From contig NZ_JAUSSF010000001.1 of assembly GCF_030812195.1 (NCBI RefSeq), positions 1,302,001-1,366,000 of the forward strand: DNA of 64,000 nt. Direction: 5' to 3'. Under the pieces are notes generated by a model. That model did not search any database. It saw only the letters and a list, made by a program, of their open reading frames with translations, and was not told the origin of the DNA. The translations under genes were made by a program, and so were the position numbers. This DNA comes from Chryseobacterium lathyri. GTDB taxonomy: Bacteria; Bacteroidota; Bacteroidia; Flavobacteriales; Weeksellaceae. Shown here one piece after another: positions 7,105 to 14,854 of the stretch (positions are counted from its first letter, which is position 1; the number at the start of each line of letters is the position of its first letter).

Positions 7105-9793
7105 TTTTGCGTTATTTGTTGTTGTTTTAGTCTACCTAGCCCTTTTGTTCTTAGTTGCCCACCTGGCAGAGAAGAAGAGAAGCAAAAGATGGGTCAACAA
7201 TCCTTATATTTACGCATTGTCCCTTGCAGTATACTGCACGGCCTGGACGTACTACGGAAGCATTGGTGTAGCAGCAACAAGCGGCCTGAATTATCTGCCC
7301 ATTTACATTGGCCCTATTATGATTATTCCTGCATGGATCTACATCAATACAAGGATTGTAAGAATTTCCAGAGTTAACAAAATCAGCAGCCTTGCCGATT
7401 TTATTTCTTTACGATATGGGAACAGCAGAAGCTTCAGTGCGATTATTACGATCGTCTGCCTGCTGGCCATCGTTCCCTATATCGGACTTCAGATCAAAGC
7501 TATTTCTGAAACCTTCCATTTGGTGACCAAAACTTCAATGTCCAACAATATACTGACTGACAACGCAACGTTTGTGGTTATATTAATAGCCTTGTTTTCC
7601 TCCTATTACGGAACCCGATATGTGGATGCCTCAGAAAAACGTCTCGGAATTATTTCCGCAATTGCCCTGGAAAGCTTTTTAAAGCTTTTCTTTATCATCA
7701 TCCTGGGCATATTTGTTATTTACTTTGTATTTGACGGATTTTCAGATATCTATGAGAAAGCGAGTCAATTTGAGGATTTTAAAGAAAAAAATACTTTCAA
7801 CGGTATTGAAGGTGCCATAAACTGGATGGTCTTATGCATGATTTCCGCCACAGCCATCTGCATTCTTCCAAGACAGTTTCACACCGCGATTATCGAGAAC
7901 AGACAGGAAAAACACATCAAAACAGCGATCTGGTTTTTTCCTCTTTACTTATTAATATTCACCGTATTTATTTTCCCTATCGCATGGGGAGGAAGACTTA
8001 TTTTCGATGGACAGCATGTAAACCCTGAGTTCTACTCTATTCTGATTCCCCAACATTTTGATAATACTTTAATTACGGTTTTTGTATTCCTCGGCGGCCT
8101 GAGTTCATGTATTTCCATGATCATCATTTCAGCCATTACGTTATCCATCATGCTTTCCAACAACCTCATCATTCCTTATGGTTTGTTGGGGAAATTCAAA
8201 TCCGACAACGAGGTTCAGAATACAAGAAATATTACCAATATCAGAAAGTTCAGCATCTTTGCCCTGATCATTATGGCTTTTGTTTTCTATAAGTATTTTA
8301 TTCTGAAAACATCACTCGATTCTGTAGGTCTGATTTCCTTTGTTGTAATTGCTCAATTGGCTCCTTCTTTTTTCGGAGCGATATTCTGGAGAAGAGGAAG
8401 TTATAAAGGTGCAGTAGCAGGACTTCTGGCAGGATTGGCGATCTGCTACTTCGGACTGATCATTCCGCAGTATTATTTCTCGTACAACCAGGAACTCAAA
8501 GGGATCATCCGTGAAATGTATGATGCGTTCACATTTTTTAATATTCCTTTTTTAAGCAGAATCTCCCAGATATTTTTCTGGTCTGTTTTCACGAATACAG
8601 CCCTCTTTACTATCATTTCCGTAAGCGTTAAAGGAAATTACCGGGAAAGAAATTTTGCAGAATTATATGTGGATATCGACAAACATATCTTAAATCATGA
8701 AAATGCTTTCGTTTGGCGCGGAACAGCCTATGTTTCAGATATTAAAAACATTCTGGAAAGGTTTTTAGGTAAAAATAAAACGGAGCAGGCTTTAAGGATC
8801 TTCAATTTAAAATATAATATTGATTCCAAAACAGAAACGGCAGACTCAAGGTTTATTAAATTCTCAGAAAACCTTCTGGCAGGAAGAATCGGAACTGCAT
8901 CGGCAAAAATTTTAATTGAAGGGGTAACGAAAGAAGATAAAATATCTTTAAAGGAAGTTTTAAACATCTTAGAAGAATCTAAAGAAAACATTATCCTTAA
9001 TAAAAAACTTACCGAGCAATCTGAAGAACTACAAAAGCTTTCTGATGATTTAAGAACAGCCAATGAAAATCTAATCGTTAAAGACCGTCAGAAAGACGAC
9101 TTCCTGGATTCCGTCGCCCATGAATTAAGAACTCCTATCACCGCCATTCGTTCTGCGGGAGAAATTTTAGCGGACGATGATGATATTCCGTTCGATATCA
9201 AACAGGAATTCCTGAATAATATTATCACAGAATCCGACAGGCTCAGCGAGATCATCAACGATATTCTTTACCTCGACAAACTGGAGCACGGTGAAATTGC
9301 TTTAAACATTAAAGAAAACAATATCCTTGAAACATATAAAAAAGCTTTAAACCCGTTACTTCATCTGATACAGCAGAAAAACATCCATTTAAGCGAAGTC
9401 AATCTTCTGAATCAGACCGTATTTGAACATGATGAAGCAAAGATGATTCAGCTTTTCCAGAATATCTTCGGAAACGCTTTAAAATTTACTGATGACCAGG
9501 GAACCATACAAACCAAACTGTCTGAAAAAGAAGATCACGTGATTATTACCATTTTCAATACAGGAAGGCATATTCCTGAAGAGGATCTGGAAATGGTTTT
9601 CGACAAATTTTATCAGTCAAAGAACCAGAATATTTTAAAACCTACAGGAAGCGGACTCGGACTGGCTATTTCAAAAAAAATTGTACAGGCGCACAGCGGA
9701 ACAATAAAAGCAGAAAACAGCGGTCTGGGCGTAACTTTTACGATAAGCATTCCTTACAGCATAACAAAAAATGAAGTTGAACCCAACCAATAA
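7094..9793 (+). CDS. Symporter-fused sensor histidine kinase (CrbS/CbrA-like)
   Basis: An 899-residue hybrid. Residues about 1-510 form a sodium/solute symporter domain with some 13 membrane segments (early motif YCTAWTYYGSIG, later ISSLADFISLRYG). Residues about 525-620 match the STAC linker seen in transporter-kinase fusions (ADSRFIKFSENLLAGRIGTA), followed by a coiled coil. The HisKA box AHELRTPITAIRS has the phosphoacceptor at H676. The HATPase shows the N-box FQNIFGNALKFTD and the G-box GSGLGLAISKKIV. In gamma-proteobacteria CrbS senses acetate-related signals and controls acs; here acs lies three genes downstream. ATG at 7094 or 7097 are equally possible starts. Sensing of acetate is an inference from domain order and neighbours. 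Confidence 0.92.
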   Translation: MMSSFALFVVVLVYLALLFLVAHLAEKKRSKRWVNNPYIYALSLAVYCTAWTYYGSIGVAATSGLNYLPIYIGPIMIIPAWIYINTRIVRISRVNKISSLADFISLRYGNSRSFSAIITIVCLLAIVPYIGLQIKAISETFHLVTKTSMSNNILTDNATFVVILIALFSSYYGTRYVDASEKRLGIISAIALESFLKLFFIIILGIFVIYFVFDGFSDIYEKASQFEDFKEKNTFNGIEGAINWMVLCMISATAICILPRQFHTAIIENRQEKHIKTAIWFFPLYLLIFTVFIFPIAWGGRLIFDGQHVNPEFYSILIPQHFDNTLITVFVFLGGLSSCISMIIISAITLSIMLSNNLIIPYGLLGKFKSDNEVQNTRNITNIRKFSIFALIIMAFVFYKYFILKTSLDSVGLISFVVIAQLAPSFFGAIFWRRGSYKGAVAGLLAGLAICYFGLIIPQYYFSYNQELKGIIREMYDAFTFFNIPFLSRISQIFFWSVFTNTALFTIISVSVKGNYRERNFAELYVDIDKHILNHENAFVWRGTAYVSDIKNILERFLGKNKTEQALRIFNLKYNIDSKTETADSRFIKFSENLLAGRIGTASAKILIEGVTKEDKISLKEVLNILEESKENIILNKKLTEQSEELQKLSDDLRTANENLIVKDRQKDDFLDSVAHELRTPITAIRSAGEILADDDDIPFDIKQEFLNNIITESDRLSEIINDILYLDKLEHGEIALNIKENNILETYKKALNPLLHLIQQKNIHLSEVNLLNQTVFEHDEAKMIQLFQNIFGNALKFTDDQGTIQTKLSEKEDHVIITIFNTGRHIPEEDLEMVFDKFYQSKNQNILKPTGSGLGLAISKKIVQAHSGTIKAENSGLGVTFTISIPYSITKNEVEPNQ

Positions 9794-9799
9794 CCATGT

Positions 9800-10162
9800 A
9801 TGAGAAAGATCATTATTGCCGATGACGAACACAAAATACTCATGTCGCTGGAATACAGCTTTAAGAAAAACGGCTATGACGTTTATATTGCAAGAGACGG
9901 AATGGAAGTCTTAGATTTCCTGAAAACAATGGTTCCCGATGTTATCCTTCTGGATATCATGATGCCCAACCTGGATGGATACAGCACTCTGGAAGCCATT
10001 AAAGAAGATGAAAGAATGAAAGACACAAAAGTTATATTTCTGAGTGCCAAGAACAACCCGAAAGATATCGAAAAAGGGATGGAAATGGGAGTTGATGCCT
10101 ATGTAACGAAACCTTATTCTATTAAAAAACTGATGCAGCAGATTGAGGAAATGTTTGGATAG
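9800..10162 (+). CDS. Receiver-only response regulator
   Basis: A 120-residue CheY-like receiver with the acidic pair DDE at residues 8-10, phosphoacceptor D52 in LLDIMMPNLDG, S82 in FLSAKN and the conserved K104 in VTKPYS. It begins 6 bases after the symporter-kinase gene, so it is almost certainly the partner. There is no output domain. CrbR and CbrB, the partners of related kinases, carry DNA-binding domains. This regulator must therefore act by protein contact or pass the phosphate on. Confidence 0.93.
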   Translation: MRKIIIADDEHKILMSLEYSFKKNGYDVYIARDGMEVLDFLKTMVPDVILLDIMMPNLDGYSTLEAIKEDERMKDTKVIFLSAKNNPKDIEKGMEMGVDAYVTKPYSIKKLMQQIEEMFG

Positions 10163-10208
10163 ATTAAAGGAGTCAAGACACAAAATTTCAGATATAAGGC
10201 ACCCGGTG

Positions 10209-10250
10209 TTGCAAGCAAAGCGAATCGCTTCATCGCTTTACACTTTGCAA
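10209..10250. repeat. Imperfect inverted repeat ahead of the prpE-like gene
   Basis: TTGCAA at 10209-10214 and again at 10245-10250 bracket AAGCGA and TCGCTT arms, including the small palindrome AAGCGAATCGCTT (10218-10230). It lies between the response regulator and the acyl-CoA synthetase, about 30 bases before the latter. It could be an operator, a weak hairpin or a decayed intergenic repeat. Nothing else in the sequence decides among these. Confidence 0.35.
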
Positions 10251-10283
10251 TGAAAGCAAAAAACATGAAACACAAAAATTAAT

Positions 10284-12170
10284 ATGGACGCAGATAATCT
10301 GTTTAAACAAAGCATAGAAGACAAGGAAAACTTCTGGAAAGAGCAGGCCAAAGAAATACAATGGTTTGAATTTCCGGAACAGATTCTTTCCCAGGATAAA
10401 AATAATTATCCGCAGTGGTATGCTGACGGAAAACTCAATATATGCTATTTGTGTATTGATAAGCATATTGAAGATGGCTTTGGAGACCAAACCGCTATTA
10501 TTTACGACTCTCCCGTTACCGGTCAGAAGAAAACCTATACATTCAATCAGGCTAAAGAAGAAATCTCAAAATTCGCAGGAGGGCTTGCTTCATTGGGCTT
10601 AAAAAAAGGCGATACAGCCGTTATTTACATGCCGATGATCCCGCAGACTCTTTTTGCCATGCTGGCCTGTGCAAGAATCGGGGTGATTCACAATGTAGTT
10701 TTCGGAGGTTTTGCCCCGCATGAGCTGGTGGTAAGAATAGATGACTGTAAACCCAAAGCCTTAATAACAGCCACAGCCGGTATAGAAATAGCCAGAAGAA
10801 TTCCTTATTTGCCGCTCGTGGAAAAGGCTATTGAACTGGCACAGGATAAAGTAGACAACATCATTGTTTACAACAGAAAACTGGTAGATAACCAGCATGA
10901 AATGTTCGAGGGACTTATTGATTACGAAGAACTGGTTCAAAAATCAGAGCCCGTAGATTGTATTTCAGTGGAATCTACCCACCCTCTCTACTTGCTTTAC
11001 ACATCAGGCACTACAGGAAAACCAAAAGGAATTGTAAGAGATACCGGAGGGTATGCAACAGCCTTGAAATTTTCAATGAAATATGTATATGGTGTTGACC
11101 CGGGAGAAACATACTGGGCCGCATCTGATTTCGGATGGGCAGTAGGCCACAGTTTTAGCGTATACGGGCCGCTTATCAACCGGAACACAACCATCATCTT
11201 TGAAGGGAAACCTATCATGACACCCGATGCAGGTACATTCTGGAGAATCATTTCGGAATATAAAGTTTCCACGATGTTTACAGCCCCTACAGCCATCAGA
11301 GCCATTAAAAAAGAAGACCCGAACGGAGAGCTGGTTAAAAAATACAATCTGACTCACTTCAAAAAACAGTTCTTAGCAGGTGAACGATGTGATGTAGCTA
11401 CCTTAGACTGGTTTGCAGAACATATCGGAGTTCCCGCTATTGATCATTGGTGGCAGACAGAATCCGGCTGGCCTATGCTGGGCTTAATGACCTTTGATGA
11501 TCAGTATAAAATCAAAAGAGCCGCAGCCGGAAAACCTATTCCTGGATATGACATTAAGATCTTTGATGAAAATGGATATGAACTTGACGCTCATCAGGAA
11601 GGCTACTTAATCATCAGACTTCCGCTTCCACCGGGTGCCCTGTTGGGAATATGGAATGACAATGAGCGTTTTCAAAGCAGCTATTTATCTCAATACAACG
11701 GATATTATTTCTCCGGAGACGGAGCCATTCAGGATGAAGACGGTTATATCTTCATCACAGGAAGAGTGGATGACGTCATTAATGTCGCCGGACACAGGCT
11801 TTCCACATCAGAAATGGAAGAAATTGTTTCGTCACATCCTGATGTTGCCGAGTGCGCTGTCGTAGGCATCGATGATGAGCTGAAAGGCCAGATTCCTTTC
11901 GCCACGGTTGTTTTAAAAAACGGTACGCCCATTACAGAAGCAGAAATTGAAAAAGACATTATCAGAATGGTTCGCGAGAAGATTGGTGCCGTAGCTTTTT
12001 TAAAGAATGCAATGGTTGTCAAACGTTTACCCAAAACACGTTCCGGAAAGATCTTAAGAAAACTGATCAGAACATTATTGGATGGAAAAGATTTCCAGAT
12101 TCCATCTACGATAGATGATGAAAAAATCATTGAGGAAATTCAGGAAAAAATCAATGACTATAGGGCTTAA
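10284..12170 (+). CDS. Acyl-CoA synthetase, propionate--CoA ligase (PrpE)-like
   Basis: AMP-forming ligase that adenylates a short-chain acid and transfers it to CoA. The 628-residue protein has the phosphate-binding loop YTSGTTGKPKG (239-249) followed by VRDTGGYA. That signature, with WWQTESGWPM further on, marks the PrpE branch rather than classical Acs. The C-terminal motif KTRSGKILRKL carries the catalytic, acetylatable lysine. It lies 60 bases ahead of acs on the same strand with no terminator between, so both are probably in one operon. Acetate, propionate or a slightly longer acid are all possible substrates. Confidence 0.88.
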   Translation: MDADNLFKQSIEDKENFWKEQAKEIQWFEFPEQILSQDKNNYPQWYADGKLNICYLCIDKHIEDGFGDQTAIIYDSPVTGQKKTYTFNQAKEEISKFAGGLASLGLKKGDTAVIYMPMIPQTLFAMLACARIGVIHNVVFGGFAPHELVVRIDDCKPKALITATAGIEIARRIPYLPLVEKAIELAQDKVDNIIVYNRKLVDNQHEMFEGLIDYEELVQKSEPVDCISVESTHPLYLLYTSGTTGKPKGIVRDTGGYATALKFSMKYVYGVDPGETYWAASDFGWAVGHSFSVYGPLINRNTTIIFEGKPIMTPDAGTFWRIISEYKVSTMFTAPTAIRAIKKEDPNGELVKKYNLTHFKKQFLAGERCDVATLDWFAEHIGVPAIDHWWQTESGWPMLGLMTFDDQYKIKRAAAGKPIPGYDIKIFDENGYELDAHQEGYLIIRLPLPPGALLGIWNDNERFQSSYLSQYNGYYFSGDGAIQDEDGYIFITGRVDDVINVAGHRLSTSEMEEIVSSHPDVAECAVVGIDDELKGQIPFATVVLKNGTPITEAEIEKDIIRMVREKIGAVAFLKNAMVVKRLPKTRSGKILRKLIRTLLDGKDFQIPSTIDDEKIIEEIQEKINDYRA

Positions 12171-12230
12171 GCCATAAATTAAACATATATTTAATATTAA
12201 TAAAATTCAAATTTCAAAAAACGAAGGGAT

Positions 12231-14138
12231 ATGAGAAATTACTTAATTGAAGATCTGCCACACTATTTTGAAGAGTACAAAAAGTCTATTAAAAATCCTA
12301 AAAAATTCTGGGACAAGATAGCTGATCAAAATTTTGTCTGGTACCAAAGATGGAGCAAGGTGGTTAAGTATGATATGAACGAAGCTAAAATTACATGGTT
12401 CAAGAATGCCAAATTAAATATCACCAAAAACTGTATAGACAGACATCTTGCTGTAAGAGGAGAAAAAACTGCGATCATCTGGGAACCCAATGACCCTAAA
12501 GAAGAAGCACAGCATATTTCTTACAATGAACTGTACAACCGCGTGAATAAAACAGCCAATGTTCTGCGCGAAATGGGCATTGAAAAAGGCGACAGAGTCT
12601 GTATCTATCTTCCAATGATCCCAGAATTAGCAGTTACCATGCTGGCCTGTGCCAAATTGGGAGCCGTGCATTCTGTTATCTTTGCTGGATTTTCTGCCTC
12701 TGCCGTAGCTTCAAGAGTTAACGACTGTAATGCTAAAATGATCATCACTTCTGATGGCAGCTACAGAGGAAACAAAGTTTTGGACCTTAAAAGCATTGTA
12801 GACGAAGCGCTGGAAAAAACACCTAGTGTAGAATCCGTTCTGGTTGTAAAAAGAACAAACAATGAGATCAAAATGAAAGAAGGCAGAGATCACTGGATGG
12901 CTGATCTGTATGAAAAAGCCTCCGCTGATTTTGTGACTGTTATCATGGATGCTGAAGATCCCCTTTTTATCCTGTATACCTCAGGTTCTACCGGAAAACC
13001 GAAAGGAATGCTTCATACTTCCGCCGGCTACATGGTGTACACCGCCTATACGTTTAAAAATGTATTTAATTATAAAGAGAATGATATCTATTGGTGTACA
13101 GCAGATATCGGGTGGATCACAGGACATTCTTACATTTTGTACGGGCCGCTTCTTAACGGAGCAACCACAGTAATTTTCGAAGGTGTACCTACTTACCCTC
13201 AGCCGGACCGTTTCTGGGAAGTGATTGAAAAGCATAAGGTCACCCAATTCTACACTGCTCCTACCGCCATCCGTTCGTTAGCCAAAGAAAGCTCGGAATG
13301 GGTAGACAAGCATGACCTGAGCACCTTGAAGGTAATAGGTTCCGTAGGTGAGCCCATCAATGAAGAAGCATGGCACTGGTTCAATGATCATGTCGGGAAG
13401 AAAAAGTGTCCGGTGGTTGATACCTGGTGGCAGACGGAAACAGGAGGCATTATGATTTCCCCGCTTCCATTCGTTACCCCAACCAAACCCACTTATGCTA
13501 CACTTCCATTACCGGGAATTCAGCCTGTCTTAATGGATGATAAGCGTAATGAAATTACAGGCAACCAGGTGACAGGAAATCTCTGCATCCGTTTTCCGTG
13601 GCCTGGAATCGCAAGAACAATCTGGGGCGACCACCAAAGATATAAAGAAACCTATTTCAGCGCTTTTCCTGGAAAATATTTCACAGGTGACGGTGCACTG
13701 AGAGACGAAGTCGGATATTACAGAATTACCGGCCGTGTAGATGATGTGATCATTGTTTCAGGACATAATTTAGGAACTGCTCCTATTGAAGACAGCATCA
13801 ATGAACATCCTGCCGTTGCAGAATCTGCGATTGTTGGCTATCCTCATGACATCAAAGGAAATGCTTTATACGGCTTCGTGATCTTAAAAGAAACCGGGGA
13901 AGGCCGTGATAAGGAAAACCTTAAGAAGGAAATCAATCAGCTTATCTCGGACCAGATAGGACCAATTGCCAAACTTGATAAGATCCAGTTCGTTTCAGGA
14001 CTACCGAAAACACGTTCCGGGAAAATTATGCGTAGAATTTTGAGAAAAATTGCAGAAGGAGATTTCAGTAATTTCGGAGATATTTCTACTCTGTTGAATC
14101 CTGAAATTGTAGAAGAAATTAAAAACGAAAGAATTTAA
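12231..14138 (+). CDS. acs: Acetate--CoA ligase
   Basis: Converts acetate, ATP and CoA to acetyl-CoA. The 635-residue protein shows YTSGSTGKPKGML near residue 250, VIFEGVPTYPQPDRFW, the motif DTWWQTETGG and the C-terminal KTRSGKIMRRIL with the lysine that is the target of reversible acetylation in this family. Length and motifs match classical Acs closely. It ends the short-chain acid block and is followed 16 bases later by a strong terminator. Control by the symporter-kinase upstream is suggested by gene order only. Confidence 0.95.
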   Translation: MRNYLIEDLPHYFEEYKKSIKNPKKFWDKIADQNFVWYQRWSKVVKYDMNEAKITWFKNAKLNITKNCIDRHLAVRGEKTAIIWEPNDPKEEAQHISYNELYNRVNKTANVLREMGIEKGDRVCIYLPMIPELAVTMLACAKLGAVHSVIFAGFSASAVASRVNDCNAKMIITSDGSYRGNKVLDLKSIVDEALEKTPSVESVLVVKRTNNEIKMKEGRDHWMADLYEKASADFVTVIMDAEDPLFILYTSGSTGKPKGMLHTSAGYMVYTAYTFKNVFNYKENDIYWCTADIGWITGHSYILYGPLLNGATTVIFEGVPTYPQPDRFWEVIEKHKVTQFYTAPTAIRSLAKESSEWVDKHDLSTLKVIGSVGEPINEEAWHWFNDHVGKKKCPVVDTWWQTETGGIMISPLPFVTPTKPTYATLPLPGIQPVLMDDKRNEITGNQVTGNLCIRFPWPGIARTIWGDHQRYKETYFSAFPGKYFTGDGALRDEVGYYRITGRVDDVIIVSGHNLGTAPIEDSINEHPAVAESAIVGYPHDIKGNALYGFVILKETGEGRDKENLKKEINQLISDQIGPIAKLDKIQFVSGLPKTRSGKIMRRILRKIAEGDFSNFGDISTLLNPEIVEEIKNERI

Positions 14139-14153
14139 AACATTATTCAATAG

Positions 14154-14179
14154 AAACGGGCTTCGGTCCGTTTTTTTTT
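14154..14179 (+). terminator. Rho-independent terminator after acs
   Basis: The stem AAACGGGC pairs with GTCCGTTT (one G-U pair) around a TTCG tetraloop and is followed by a run of nine T. It lies 16 bases after the acs stop and closes the operon. Confidence 0.9.
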
Positions 14180-14376
14180 ATCTTACCCATGAACGGTTAT
14201 CAACAATATTTTTTTATTTAGATCCTATTAAAATCAAACACCTGTTCAATAGACATTTTCAAATATTTTAACATTATATTATAGATAAAATAATAAATAT
14301 AGAATTTTAATAAATTAATAACAAAAATATTGAAAAATATTTATTATCTTTAAGTACAATTTAAAAACTATTGCTT

Positions 14377-14742
14377 ATGTCAAATATATTAGCTGGATTA
14401 TTTGCACATCACAGCGATTACAAAAAGCTTGAAGCCGATCTGGAAAATTCAGGATTTGAAAATTCAGATTACATTGTATATCTTCATAACGGCTCTGATA
14501 CCTCTCAGTATCTCGCGAGTGTTGCGGTAAAAGATAATAACCAAACTGATGGCGCCCGGAATATTTTCAGCCAAAATTCAGTACTGAAGACCTATTTATT
14601 CGAGAATATGGGTATTGGAGAGGCACATTATGATCACATTAAACGATTTATTGATGCCAGAAACAGAGCCGAGATCCATAACAGCCCCGATGTGAGAATA
14701 AAGGCATCAAGCAGCGGCATGGATTCAGAAGTTAAATTCTGA
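14377..14742 (+). CDS. Conserved hypothetical protein, 121 residues
   Basis: A soluble protein with no signal peptide or membrane segment, starting MSNILAGLFAHHSDYKKL. The first half looks like an alternating alpha/beta unit (DYKKLEADLENSGFENSDYI followed by LASVAVKDN). This recalls the fold of small general-stress proteins that begin with a helix and a short strand, but I cannot place it in a family. I took ATG at 14377 rather than an in-frame TTG six bases upstream. It stands alone between two terminators (after acs and at 14769), so it is probably its own transcription unit. The upstream 200 bases are very AT-rich. Confidence 0.7.
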   Translation: MSNILAGLFAHHSDYKKLEADLENSGFENSDYIVYLHNGSDTSQYLASVAVKDNNQTDGARNIFSQNSVLKTYLFENMGIGEAHYDHIKRFIDARNRAEIHNSPDVRIKASSSGMDSEVKF

Positions 14743-14768
14743 CAGAAAACATAAAATCTAATAACCGG

Positions 14769-14797
14769 AAATCCGTAGAGTATTCTGCGGATTTTTT
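14769..14797 (+). terminator. Rho-independent terminator
   Basis: AATCCGTAGA pairs with TCTGCGGATT across a GTAT loop (one G-U pair) and runs into six T. It lies 26 bases after the stop of the small hypothetical gene. Confidence 0.85.
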
Positions 14798-14854
14798 ATG
14801 GTGGAAAAGTTTAAAAAATTTCGTATTTTCGTTTAAATATAGGCATTAGCACAA

